This document shows, piece after piece, positions 32,690 through 43,634 of a stretch of DNA of 64,000 nucleotides; positions within the stretch are counted from its first letter, which is position 1; each line of letters begins with the position of its first letter. Under the pieces are notes generated by a model that saw nothing but the letters and a program-made list of their open reading frames with translations, did no database searches and was not told where the DNA came from. A program made the position numbers and the translations under genes. The stretch is from Symbiodinium natans (Eukaryota; Sar; Dinophyceae; Suessiales; Symbiodiniaceae), in contig CAJNDS010002157.1 in NCBI GenBank assembly GCA_905221605.1, positions 1,202,501 through 1,266,500 on the forward strand, written 5' to 3'.

Positions 32690-33205
32690 TTATTATCATT
32701 CTCCTCCTCCTCCTTCTTCCTCTTCTTCCTCTTCTTCTTCTTATTGGTTTTTATCATTTTTATTCTTCTTATTCTTCTTCTTATTATTATTCTTGGCTGC
32801 TTCTGCTTCTTCTCCTTCTTCTTCTTCTTATTGACTTCGTCTTCTTCTTGGCTTCTTATTCTTCTTCTTCTCCTCCTTCTTCTTCATATTATTCTTCTTA
32901 TTATTCATATTATTCTTCGTATTCTTCTTCTTATTATTCTTCTTCTTGGCTGCTTATTCTGCTTCTCCTTCTTAATAGTATTCTTATTATTCTTCTTCTC
33001 CTCCTCCTTATTATTCTTCTTATTGGTTGTTTTATTTTTCTTCTTGGCTTTTTCTCCTTCTTCTTCTTCTTCGTATTTTTATTCTTCTTCTTCTTATTCT
33101 TCTTCTTCTTCTTCTTCTTCTTCTTCTTCTTCTTCTTCTTCTTCTTCTTCTTCTTCTTCTTCTTCTTCTTCTTTTTCTTCTTCTTCTTCTTCTTCTTCTT
33201 CTTCT
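32690..33205. repeat. (TTC)n / pyrimidine microsatellite
   Basis: About 500 bp of CTT/TTC/TTA triplets, perfect from about 33080 to 33205, followed by GCT triplets and CT dinucleotides. It creates long Ser, Phe, Leu, Lys and Arg homopolymer frames that are not genes. Confidence 0.97.
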
Positions 33206-33454
33206 GCTGCTGCTGCTGCGGCGGCGGTGCCCCTCGCACGCCAGCGCGCGCCCTCTATTCACTCTCTCTGTCTCTCACACACACACAGTCTCACCCTCTC
33301 TCTCTCTCTCTCTCTTTTTTCTCTGTCTTTGTGTTGAATATTGCTGCTGTTACTTGTGGCGACTCCAGTGATCGACAGGCCAAACTCGTTAAAGTTGCAG
33401 CTCTTTCGTGGCGATTCCCCCGAAGCAGTTTCGCTCATTTAGGGGCTTAAGGCA

Positions 33455-33866
33455 ACATGGGCTTGCTGGGCTTTTTGGGCTTCGGGAGCCGCGCGCCCTC
33501 CCTCAAATCATCAGGCCTCGCCTTCTTCGTAGGACACTGAGGGTTTTGGAGTTAAGGGCTTAGGGCTTAGCGTTGGGGCTGAAGGTTTTAGGGTTTGGGG
33601 TCCTGGGGTCCTAAAACCCTGAACCTACTCATAACCTACTCGTAGAAGCCTAGAACTCCTCCCTAAGCTCCGGGCCGGGGTGCCCTAAACCCTAAACCCT
33701 AAACCCTAAACCGCTCAATCAGAGCTTTGGGCCTCAGGGCTTGTCGTTTAGGGTTTAGGGTTTAGGGTTTAGGGTTTAGGGTTTAAGGTTTAGGGTTTAG
33801 GGTATAGGCTTTAGGGCTAGGCTTCTCAACCTTGTCTGCTTTGCCCCGAGCTCCCGGCCCACTCAT
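33455..33866 (-). CDS. Candidate start exon plus Lys/Pro-rich exon, partial
   Basis: ATG at 33866 opens MSGPGARGKADK, ending at an AAG/GT donor (33831). The next spacer downstream, 33517-33455, follows an AG acceptor with a G and reads ARPDDLREGARLPKPKKP in the phase left by the first exon. A heptamer array and a spacer fill the intron. A basic, probably nuclear or ribosomal protein is possible, but no family is recognised. The Ala/Pro/Lys-rich exons at 29-30 kb could belong to the same gene. Confidence 0.4.
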
Positions 33867-33965
33867 CCTTGGCCGACAAGGCGGGGCTTAGGATTCAAGG
33901 ATTTGCTATGTGTGTAAACCTCGAAGGAACCCTAAACCCTAAACCATAAACCCAAAACTCAGGGC

Positions 33966-34672
33966 CTAGGCCGCCCTTACAGAAGGGGGGCGGCGCTTAA
34001 GCCCTTCGACCTCGATGGCGAAAGTCGACCCAGGCCGCTTGCCCGCCTCCTGCAGCCCGGGTCGGTAGCTTTTCGGGACCAGTACTGGTCCCTTATAATG
34101 AAGTCCCTAAACCTCCCTTGTACAGAAGGTGGCTGGCATTTTCGGGGGGGTACGCCCAGGGCCCCAGGCCAGGAGGAGCCGGACCCCTCGCCGCAGCGTG
34201 GCCAGCTCTGGCTCGCCCAGCTGGCCCTTCTTTGGGCTTTGCTGCTGGCCCCCGACTTCCCTGGCCCTTTTTGGCTCCTGACTGCCCCTGACCCCCTTTC
34301 CCTGATCCCCCCGACCCCCCACTGCTCCTTGGCCCCCCTCTCTCCCTCCTAGCCTCCTGACCCTGCAAACCCTCTAAAACCTCTCCTTTTCTATGCAGCT
34401 GAGGACCTAGCCTCAAACCTTTCCCTTGGCTGAAATTGGCCATCGGTGACGGAAAGGTTTTTTTCGAAAGTAAGCGATTGTCATGAGTTTAGGCCTAAAC
34501 CCTAAAAGGAATAGGTTCGGGTGGTTTTGCCGCCTCGGACGGCGTGGGGTGGGAGACAAGTATTACATGGCCCTCCACAATCGGGCCAGAACTGCTCTTC
34601 GCACCTGACGAGGCATTCGAGCCGCTGCTGCATCCTAACCTTCACAGCATCTACGCCCTATTACAGCAAACC
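33966..34672 (+). pseudogene. Dispersed gene-like repeat, copy A (broken by insertion)
   Basis: Homologous to copy B at 49931-50400 on the other strand. The first block encodes ALKPFDLDG. The second (34528-34672) encodes DGVGWE, TWPSTI, ELLFAPDEAFE and PNLHSIYAL. Between them lie a long G/C-rich stretch and CCCTAAA units interrupting the region that is continuous in copy B. Differences between copies fall mostly where the peptide is unchanged, arguing for past selection on the protein. Function unknown. Confidence 0.6.
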
Positions 34673-34974
34673 CTAAACCCTAAACCCTAAACCTCCCCTT
34701 TAAAATAACTCTTATATAACCCTGTACATACTACGGGCCCATACTTCGGGTCCCTATAGACAAGGGTAAGGGACCACACGAAGGGCCCATGAAATGTTCG
34801 GCCAAACCCTAAATACCAAAAAAATGGGGCCTGCCTACCCTCATCGGGATGGGATCTCGGAGCCATTGGTCTGATCGTAAATGTTTAGGTTTCAGCATGG
34901 TTTAGGGTGTAGGGTTTAGAGTTTAGGGTTTAGGGTTTAGGGTTTAGGGTTTAGGGTTTCGGGTTTAGGGTTTA

Positions 34975-35070
34975 GGGGGGTTTAGGGTTTAGGGTTTAGG
35001 GTTTAGGGTTTAGGGTTTAGGGTTTAGGGTTTAGGGTTTAGGGTTTAGGGTTTAGGGTTTAGGGTTTAGG
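34975..35070. repeat. Interstitial telomere-type array (TTTAGGG)n
   Basis: About 13 perfect units. A second array of about 22 units lies at 35165-35322, on the other side of an exon-like spacer. Confidence 0.95.
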
Positions 35071-35074
35071 GCCG

Positions 35075-35143
35075 TGGATGTGCCGCCGGACCACGTAGCA
35101 AGCGTCGTTCCGCTTCTTGAGAGTGGCGACGGCCTTCTTGAAC
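35075..35143 (-). CDS. Exon-like spacer between two telomere-type arrays
   Basis: AG followed by G at 35145-35143, then an open basic frame FKKAVATLKKRNDACYVVRR, closing near 35075 against a heptamer array. Charge-rich on this strand and Ser/Leu-rich on the other, which favours minus. Neighbouring exons not identified. Confidence 0.45.
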
Positions 35144-35359
35144 CTGGCCCGGGGCCGCTACAACCCTGGGTTTAGGGTTTAGGTTTAGGGTTTAGGGTTT
35201 AGGGTTTAGGGTTTAGGGTTTAGGGTTTAGGGTTTAGGGTTTAGGGTTTAGGGTTTAGGGTTTAGGGTTTAGGGTTTAGGGTTTAGGGTTTAGGGTTTAG
35301 GGTTTAGGGTTTAGGGTGTAGGGCCGACCCGAGCCCCCCTCACCCACCTAAGTTATATG

Positions 35360-35478
35360 GGCTGGTGGTCTCTTTAAGTAGGGTCTCTGCTTGACAGGGG
35401 TATATATTCGGGGTTCTTATTGGGGTATCTAGGGGCTATATGAAGGTATAAGGGAAACAGATAAAGAGGCCACCGGCC
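35360..35478. mobile_element. Short inverted-repeat element
   Basis: Ends GCTGGTGGTCTCTTTAA and the inverse AAAGAGGCCACCGGCC enclose about 85 bp with TATATTCGGGG and GGGGCTATAT arranged in inverse. Non-coding, single copy here. Confidence 0.6.
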
Positions 35479-35766
35479 TGTATAACACCTAAGCCCCAAA
35501 CCCTACCACCAACAAAATACCCCCCCAAAGCCCTAAACCCCAAAACCAGCAAAATCCTGAACCCTTAAAAAACCAAGAATTTGGTTTCTGACCCCTGCCC
35601 CCCAGCTTGACACGCTGAAGGCATCCCTAACCCAACACCCTTAACCTCTAGCTGACTCTATCTCCTACGCCCTGGCTCAACCCCCAACCCCTAAAGACTA
35701 GCAGTAAGGAAGTAGCACCTCAGCACTTCACATCTTAGAGGTCTAGGGTTTTGGGGGGTTTACGCC

Positions 35767-35843
35767 GGGATGTTCCCCCTTATACCACCAGTCCTAAATA
35801 GGGATTAGAGTACCCCCCAGTATAGTATAAGGGGGAACATCCC
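35767..35843. mobile_element. Family M1 element with perfect 19-bp ends
   Basis: GGGATGTTCCCCCTTATAC at 35767-35785 is repeated exactly in inverse at 35825-35843. The 77-bp element is the best-preserved copy and can serve as the family reference. Confidence 0.85.
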
Positions 35844-37264
35844 AAGGTTTGGGGGTTTTGGGGTTCAGAGTTTAGGGGCTTCAGGGGGCTTTGGGGAACG
35901 CAGGGGGTTGAAGGAAAGCTTCCGAGGTTGAACGTCAGCTCCCTCGGCTAGCCTGTCGTCCGTGACGTGGCAGTTCAGGTAGTCGCAGTCTCCAGGTTCG
36001 GAGACGCCTAAATGTGCCGGCAGGCACCGGGAGGGTTAGGGAGAACAAGGTTTCTAACAAATATTTCACATAACCCCTGGGGCATAGTTACCCCTTAGAC
36101 AGAAATTAAGGGGTCTGGTAGAATGCTTCCTTATCTTCCCCTTGAACCCCAACAAAGCCGCCATTGAACCCCAACAAAGCCGCCAAAGCCCCCCCCAAAG
36201 CCTAAACCCGAAACCAGAACTTAAACCTCAAACCCCAGAAGCCTAAAAAAGCCTCGAAAGAGAGCCCCTGAACCTGAAACAGCCACTACCCAAAGCATTT
36301 TTGAACGGTCAAAAAACTCAGCAAGAGGAGGTGAAAAAACTAAGAAGACTTCAAGTACCGACCCAGGACCCTGAAACCCGGACACCCCAAACCATAAACC
36401 CCTCAACTCCCTAGAGGAAAGGGTACCACTGCGCTACCAAGCCCCTAAACCCTAAACCCCTCAAGCTTACCCTAAACCCTAAACCCTAAACCCTAAACCC
36501 TAAACCCTAAACCACCACTGCGGATTTCCCAAACTCCGCCGTTTCGGGTGGATTAGGGAGCTCCTAGGCATGGCTTGGCAGGGGGGTTCTGTACTTGTTG
36601 CTTAGGATCTCGGGTTTAGGGGGTTTAGCTGTTAGGGTGTCGGGTTTAGGGTTTAGGGTTTAGGGTTTAGGGTTTAGGGTTTTGGGTTTTGGGTTCGGGT
36701 TTAGGGGGTTTTGAAGGCCAGGGTTCGACAAGCTGCGCAGCCTCCAAGAACATCTGAGCCCCGCACGGTCGTTGAGCGTGCAGTCGATGCCTCGGCGTTC
36801 TTGGCTTCGGGTTCCCGTTAAACCCTAAAACCCTCAACCCTTACCCCAAAAAACCCTAAGCCCTAGACCCTGAACCCTAAACCCTAAGCCCTAAACCCTT
36901 CACCCTGAAACCCTTAACCCCAAGGACCCAAGCCTCGACCCTTAACATCCCCAAGCCCCAAAAACCCTGCAAGCGCGGTAAAACCCCTAAACCCTAAACC
37001 CTAAACCCTAAACCCGAGGCTGGGCATTTTGGGCGGTGGATGGTGGGGGCCACTAAGATTGGGGAGACCTCGCGGACCCCGAAACTGTGCGCCCCTGGGG
37101 CTAAGCCCCCCTGATAGGTGTTTAGAGACTTGGGTCTAGACTCTAGCGATACAGCAAAGTATTTCAAATACCCATGACACTAAAGGTTTAGGGTTTAGGG
37201 GTTTGGGGTTAAGGGTTCAGGGTTTTGGGTTTCAGGGTTTAGGGTTAAGGGTTTAGATTTGGGG

Positions 37265-37381
37265 TTTAGGGGCTCCTGTGATCCCAACAAAGCTTCGGAG
37301 ACCTTCATCCGCCGCCAAGGCGCCCCCGACTCGCGGGAAGCCGGTGTTGGTGTCCCCCACGGCGATGCGGTTCGCCGTCTC
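37265..37381 (-). CDS. Exon-like open frame, about 38 codons
   Basis: AG followed by G at 37383-37381, then ETANRIAVGDTNTGFPRVGG and ALAADEGLRSFVGI, all open. Balanced composition suggests a globular protein. The 3' boundary is uncertain (GC or GT donors available). Family not recognised. Confidence 0.45.
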
Positions 37382-37721
37382 CTCGCAAGGTTCAAGGGTT
37401 AGGGGTTCGGGGTTAGGGTTTAGGGTTTAGGGTTTAGGGTTTGGGGTTTAGGGTTTAGGGTTTAGGGCTAAGGGTTTAGGGTTTAGGGAGACCTCAAACC
37501 CTGCATCAAAAAACAACGAAACCTCAATCAACTCACCCCAACCCTAAACCCTAAACCCTAAACCCTGAACCCTGAACCCTAAACCCTAAACCCTAAACCC
37601 TAACCCCCATTCCCCTAACACCATCCTAAGCCTTCCAACCCACAAGAGACATCCCGGCGCCCAATCCCCTCGGCGCAGTCCTGCATGCGCACACCTGAGA
37701 GCTGTGGCTTGCTTTGGGGGG

Positions 37722-37773
37722 TTGTAGTATAATTATACAGAGAGTAGTAATTATTCCGACCCCTATATTAAGG
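37722..37773. mobile_element. Fragment of short element, family M5
   Basis: Matches 45992-46043 almost base for base (GTAGTATAATTATACAGAGA, then AATTATTCCGACCCCTATAT). Only the right half is present. Diverged copies lie at about 10265-10375 and 16143-16393. Confidence 0.55.
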
Positions 37774-38469
37774 TTTAGGGTTGAGGGTTTAGGGTTTAGG
37801 GTTTAAGGCTTTAAGGGTTCAGGGTTTAGGGTCTAGGGTTGGGTTTAAGGGTTTAGGGGTTTAATGAAAGGGTTCAAGGGTTTAAGGCTTTAAGGGTACA
37901 AGGGTTTCAGGGTTTAAGGATTTAAGGGTTTAAGGGCTTGGGGTTTCGGGTTTAGGGTCAGCAAGCAAGTGGCACTTCACGTTTGACCCGACAAATCTTA
38001 AAAGGCTTAACCCACAGGGCCTGAGAACTCATGCCTTCAAGCATGAAGACTAATTAAATTTCCGATCAGTCTCTTCGAGCCATCTCGGTTTAAAACGACA
38101 CAAAGTTAATTATCACCAGCAGTGATGAATGCGGCGGCACTCAGAGCATCTGCTTCCCCCCCGCCGTGGCAGACATCAAAAACACAGTTCGTGAAGATCT
38201 CTGCATGAATGCCATCCTTCTCGAGGTGCTTGGCGCAAATCTTCTCCTTGGAGCAGCACGGCAATCACGGCAACACCGACCCTCTCCGAAATCCCTGAAT
38301 CCAGCCGACCCAGCTGGTAGCTGGCTGTGGGTTTATCATGACGTATTCCCTCGAGCTTCCAATCTACATGCTCAAGAATTGAGAGGTCTCCACCCCTAAG
38401 CCCTAAACCCTAGACCCTAAACCCTAAACCCTAAACCCTAGTCCGGGCGTCCGCTTCTTGCTCCTGCGC

Positions 38470-38517
38470 CTCGGTGCAAGCTTCGCCGCTGGTGCTCAGC
38501 AACATTGCTCCAGCTTC
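38470..38517 (-). CDS. 16-codon exon with GC donor
   Basis: AG followed by G at 38519-38517, EAGAMLLSTSGEACTE, then GAG with a GC donor at 38469. It has exactly the splice signature of the RPS8 exons and is flanked by heptamer arrays. Family unknown. Confidence 0.4.
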
Positions 38518-39239
38518 CTGTCGGTTCGTAGGGAGTGGGGGGAAGGAGGCAACCCTACGTAATCCCTTAACGGGTCTCTATATAGGGGGATATAGGGTGC
38601 CCTATATAACCTAAGCCCTAAACCCTAAACCCTAAACCCTAAACCCTAAGCCCTAAACCCTTAAAGGGGTTTATAGGGGCCCCTAACCAACAGCAAGTCC
38701 TGTCTGGACTCGAGGAACTTCGTTGCAGCTTCACTGCCGCCCAAGGAAGCCCATGTTCCCAGAACCTCTCGGAACAGAACTCAAGGTTTGCTCTCAGGAT
38801 TTAGGGTTTAGGATTTAGGGTTTAGGGTTTAGCGAAGTAGGCTTCCCTCCGAATTCTACAACGTCACTCGAGGCTAGTCCTCATCGAGGAGGTATGTTCT
38901 CTTCGTTTGGGATTTCGTGTTTTTGGTGGTCGAGCCTGTCCCCTGCTTTTTACGGGGTTTCGGCTCTTCGACCTGTCGTTTGGCATGCCTTTCGCACATT
39001 TGGGAACCTCGGCCTTCTATTATAGGGGTTAGGGTTTAGGGGCTTGGGGTTTAGGGTTTAGGGTTTAGGGTTTAGGGTGTAGGGGTTTAGGGTTTTAGGC
39101 AAGGATCTCTCCATTTTGCAGGGTGCTTGCAGCATTTCATACCCTCACCTTTCCATCTGGTAGGATTTGTAGGACTTGTTCTTGTCCTCGTTGGAGTGCG
39201 GTTGGGGGGAGGGCGCAGCGCCTCCTCTCCCCCCTGAGG

Positions 39240-40380
39240 GTTCATGTTTGGCAAGATCTTTTCATGCTAAGTCGATACAGGTGATGGTGATGGTGAAGAG
39301 ACCCTGGTGAACCTGATAATGCCAATGATGAGATTATGATCATTTTTATTATTACTAACATGAGGATCACAATAACTATTGCGATTAAATGAGGATGATA
39401 AGGAGGAGGAGGAGGTGGACGAGGAGAACAAGATAATCATGCGGAACACATGATGGAGAAAATGATGGAGTGCTGGGGCAACTGATGGATGAAGACGATG
39501 ATCATGATGAATATGAGGAATACAATGGTGATGATGTTGAAGATGAATAGGAGGGTGAAAGATGTTTGATGACAAACAGTAATTAATTTCAGAAACAGGT
39601 CATGAAAACACATTTTGCAGAAGACAACAATGATGAAGCGAAGAAAAGCAGAACGAACAGAAACACGATACAAGTCCAGGGAAGAAAAAAAAAGCAGGTC
39701 AAGCTAAGAAAACACAGCACTAACGAGCAAAGAGGAAAAGCAGAAACGGAGAGAAGCACAAAAAAAATAGAGAAGCAGCAAAGCGGAGAAGCAAAGAGGC
39801 ACAAAAGCAGAAAACCCAAGAGCAGAAAACCCAAAAGCAGAGAAGCAAGGAAGCCCAAAAGCAGAAAAGAAACGGAAAAGGCAGAGAAGTGGCAAAGCAG
39901 AAGTGTCAGGGAAAGGAACAATCCAAAAATGCAATTGTTCCTTAAATTTAAAAAAACACTCCAAAAGCCATACGCACTCCCCATCACCGCACCCTTACTT
40001 TGTCCGTAAACATGAGCAACCGTTTCTCATCGGAATACCCTGCAAACCATCTTGGGGTTTGACCATCTTCACCAATGAATTAACGCAAAATATTGGGCAA
40101 AAATGCTTAAGAACTGAAATCCACCCCCCTGTCTGTGGCAGACTTCTGATACGTGTCCAGAAGCAACAACTTAACTGCGCCAATGGGATGGGAACAATCA
40201 ACCATTGAGTACAGTAGCACTTATTGTTTCAGTGCTGACCAACCTTTTGCATTGAACCATGATTTCACAAGGTTGACTAAGAAGGAAGCAGAATACTCGG
40301 CAAAATGAGGGTTGAACCGTGAATGTGTCGAGCAACCCTAACTTGTGGGAGAGGGACTGTAACGAAAGCTGACAACAACA
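39240..40380. other. AT-rich region with GAAGCAGAAAAGC-type low complexity
   Basis: Unlike the rest of the window this 1.1 kb has no heptamer arrays. It holds GAT/GAG-rich sequence and an A-rich run of imperfect AGCAGAAAACCCAA repeats (39590-39900), which gives a Lys/Arg/Glu-rich plus frame (39602-40009) and a Phe/Leu/Ser frame on the minus strand. Neither looks like a real protein. The base composition change is real and may mark an intergenic segment. Confidence 0.5.
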
Positions 40381-40547
40381 GGTGGCTTGCGGAGGACTGC
40401 TCGTGCAGGGAAGGGACTGCATAACTCAAAGAGGCTACGACGTCCTCTACTGTAACCGTACTAGCACAGCTCCAGGGGTGCAACTACTCCTACGCCTGTA
40501 CTACTGCGACCATGACGACGGCGACGTCTGCGACCCCGCGACTACTG

Positions 40548-43500
40548 CTACCCGGCTGAACACAAGAAAACTCCGGCCTCAAACTCGTCATCTGTCTTCA
40601 TGGTCATTGACTTCAGCTTGGTCGACAAGAAGCTGACATGGCCCTTGCTGGGATCCTGAATACTTCCAAGCTCCCCTCCGGCGTATTCCAAGTCGTTCGA
40701 GTCGAACATCTTCACCAAGAAGTTCACGTGATTCTGCGGGCTGCAGTGTGTCAGCACCCGGGCAACGTTGCGCGCTCCATTCTGCGACGGCATCTTCAAG
40801 CTGATCACGGATTCCAAGCTCAAGGGGTCGTCGGTCACCGTGTTCACTTCCTCCACTTCCTGGGCAGAAGGAGGGCCAACATGCTTCTGCCCTTGTCGTT
40901 CAAACCAGAATGACAAACACGACTTGAACGTGTGCTTAAAGTCTTCATCTTTGCATTGTGGGATTGACATCTGCAATGCTGCAAATCACGCCTCGGGTGG
41001 TGATGTGATGTGAGTTCACGTGAGGTCTCGGACATCGTCTTGTTCTTCCTGCGGTCCACCTACTGAAGCGTCCGCTGAAGATTTGTGTGTTCCAAGAAAG
41101 ACCAGAAATCACCAGGCAAGCATCATCCAAAAAAACCTTGTGAGCAATGCTAATTGCTTAGGTGGTTGACAGTCCCAGCCAGGATCCTCCCCATGGAGCC
41201 CAAGCACGTTGGACGCAACTCAATACCCTAAACCCTAAACCCTAAACCCTAAACCCTAAACCCTAAACCCTAAACCCCCCGGCATTTTCAACAGGCGTCC
41301 AAGCTCGACAGCACCTGCGGCTGTACGGGGCGCCATCCGCTCTCCGTTTTCATCTGCCAGGCGCCTAGGTTCATGGCTGGGAGAGTATTGAAAAATTTTG
41401 AATTGTCTTTTCCTTATGGGGTTTAAGTACCCTTAAGGGAGAGCATGAAAAAACCATATTTCTATTCCCTATTGAGTTTTCAGTACCCTTAAGAATGTAA
41501 AATGCTACCCCCGCTCTGACCAAGGTGCAGGCGTCCGCCGTGAACTCCAATGTCTGCCCGCTCTGCGACTCCACCAGCAGCAAGGACTGGGTGGTGAACT
41601 TGGCACCTGAGAGCTCCAGGTGGGGCGCCAGAAAACCCGAAACCCTAAACCCTAAACCCTAAACCCTGTGGGACTAGGAATGCCGATGGGCAAATCATGA
41701 GATAGGTATAAGCTTATACATACACGAGCTGCATATACATCTGACCGTTATGTACATATACATTCACGTACGTATAGATACATATGTACTTGCTCATGTA
41801 CGTACACAGAGAGAGGTGTACATGTTAAGCTTACAGCAGCGCAGGCAGCAATTCTACAGAAGTTTCAACTGCACACTGGACAGGAGGGATTCAGGGCTTC
41901 TTTGTTTCACATACAACAGGTCAGTCTCACACATGGAGAATACCCTGGGAATTGCCAAGACACGGGGACCGGAGTAGGCAGCATAAAGCCGCCAGTCCAC
42001 GGGCGCCTTGGAAAAGCTCCAGGCCAGAAAGTTGCCGCTCTTCAGGAGCGTGTAGAACTCGTTCCTCAAAGTGCGGATGTGGGGATCATCCTGGATGCTC
42101 CCCTGGGGCACGCAGCAGCAGACCCGGACGCTGCTGCCGCCTTTCCTGCCGCACTTGGAATCGGAGGCAGCACCTGAGGACTTGCATTGGCCAGTTGTGC
42201 CGCTGATGGTCGTGCCAACCTATACTGAACTCGGAAGCCTAGCTAAAATTATGATGTCAGCTGTTTCTGAAGAATTACAGTACCCTAAAGTTTTCATTTT
42301 AGCTGTTTCTGAGGAAACAAAGTACCAAAAATGAAAAAAACCATTTCCACATATACCTAAGCAACGATGTAGGGAGCCAGGTCGCTGTTGACCACGTCGT
42401 TGGCATCCAGGGGCGCGTTCTTGCAAGTCCATCCAAGAGCAGCCACCTGTGCTTAGGGTTAGGGTTTCGGGTTTCGGGTTTAGGGTTTAGGGTTTCGGGT
42501 TTAGGGTTTAGGACTTAGGATCACCAACTGGCTGGCTCTTAGTAGGGAATGAGGGACTGAGGTACCCTTGAAGGGTATATACTAGGGCACGATTCCCTCA
42601 GCCCCTACTAAGAACCAGGAGGGGCATCTAACAAACGGGGAAAGGGATTCAATCCCTTAACGGGTAAAAATGGGGCCCTAATTCCCTTAGGCCCTACGAA
42701 GAACTCGGGGGAAGAGCAGCCACCTGCACATTCTTGCAAGGGAATGAGGGACTAAGGTACCCTATATAGTCCCTTAAAGGGTGCATATATACATATATAT
42801 ACACGGCCCGAATTCCCTCAGTCCCTACGAGGAACCAAAAAGGAAGAGCAGCCGCCTGTGCAACCAATGCAGCTCCCTGAAGAGCCCTCTGCTGCGCGCG
42901 GTCGCAGACCTTGCCATTCTCGGCGCACTTCAGCTGGCAGCTGCCGCCTGGGGTCTAGGGTTTAGGGTTTAGGGTTTGGGGTTTAGGGTTTAGGGTTTAG
43001 GGTTTAGGGTTTAGGGTGTAGGGTTTGGGGTCTAGGGTTTAGGGCTTAGGGCTTATGCGTGGAACACTCGAGAATCGACCAAGTTCGGTTCTGCGTAACA
43101 CGATCAAAGGACCTCAACACTCCATGGGTTGCCGGTCCACTGCTTCAACATTGCCACTTTCTGACTCAACCTCCAACAAATGTGTGCCCGTTACATTTAG
43201 CTACTCTGCCAGCAGGGTGTGTCAAGTCGTTCGCTCCCACCTCCGGCTGAAAGCTTCCATTCGCAAGATGGTGCTTGGCCAGTGGACACTTGGAGGAATG
43301 AGGCATCATCTGAGCGATTGCCCCCAACCAGGCAGCTGTCATCTGCCTCCTCTCAGATCGAAAAAATAAAACTCACAGGCCAAGTACTCATTGTCCAACC
43401 CAAGAAGGTGTCCCAAAGTTTGGATGCGAAGATTGAAGTTCAGCCTACAACTGCTGATATCTGCTTGAATATTCACAGGATCTGCAACAGAATTTTGTGA

Positions 43501-43634
43501 GCCTGAAAAACCCTAAACCCTAAACCCTAAACGCCCTAAACCCTGAACCCTAAACCCTAAACCCTAAACCTGGAGCTGTCCTGGGAGGACACCAGCTGCA
43601 CCATCAGAGCGATCGCTGTCAGCCGGAGCGCCAT
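40548..43634 (-). CDS. Secreted Cys-rich protein, about seven exons, introners in its introns
   Basis: Exons: 43634-43570, 42940-42856, 42446-42366, 42219-41944, about 41640-41509, 41353-41315, 40970-40578 (frame open to a stop at 40548). Exon 1 encodes a signal peptide (MALRLTAIALMVQLVSS). Exon 2 has CQLKCAENGKVCDRAQQ. Exons 3-4 give GWTCKNAP, SDLAPYIV, KCGRKGGSSVRVCCCVPQGS and DPHIRTLRNEFYTLLKSG then NFLAWSFS. Exon 5 ends LVESQSGQTLEFTADAC, and the last exon holds SLKMPSQNGARNVARV and NHVNFLVKMFDSNDLEYAGG. The DPHI...FYTLL..G.FLAWSFS stretch resembles extracellular dinoflagellate proteins I have seen, without a named function. Phases are consistent from exon 1 to 4; the exon 4/5 junction is unresolved and exons 6-7 are inferred. 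Intron 1 begins GTTTAGGG. Confidence 0.7.
42220..42365 (-). mobile_element. Probable introner, intron 3 of the secreted-protein gene
   Basis: 146-bp intron. The minus-strand tetramer GTTG occurs at the donor (42365-42362) and again at the first exon bases after the acceptor (42219-42216), as expected of a 4-bp target duplication. Two copies of TTCAGAAACAGCT lie inside. Splicing joins APYI to VGTT in phase. Confidence 0.65.
42435..42858 (-). mobile_element. Stacked introners in one intron, three copies of a 15-bp target site
   Basis: The + strand motif AAGAGCAGCCRCCTG occurs at 42435-42449, 42712-42726 and 42844-42858, at each boundary of two inserts. Insert A (42727-42843) and insert B (42450-42711) share ends like AGGGAATGAGGGACT and its inverse. 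Insert B holds a TTTAGGG array and a further nested copy (about 42526-42623). One GC-AG intron (42855-42447) removes all of it and restores the frame, since the repeat itself lies in the coding sequence. Confidence 0.82.

Larger units (their letters stand above)
30540..33450. other. Repeat-rich stretch, no gene model
   Basis: Holds heptamer arrays, a CCCCTAAA-type variant array (31680-31865), a 10-bp minisatellite and a (TTC)n tract. The spacer 31550-31670 is open in all three minus frames and 32120-32195 reads MLRALRSRR on the plus strand; neither can be assigned. 30590-30870 is unique sequence without a recognisable frame. Confidence 0.5.

Noticed and set aside
32458-33450. Long open frames (up to 330 codons) of poly-Ser/Phe/Leu and poly-Lys/Arg
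   Set aside because: They are translations of the TTC microsatellite on both strands. Only the repeat is real.
39602-40009. 135-codon Lys/Arg/Glu-rich plus frame
   Set aside because: It follows an A-rich run of imperfect short repeats, with equally long low-complexity frames on the other strand and no splice context.
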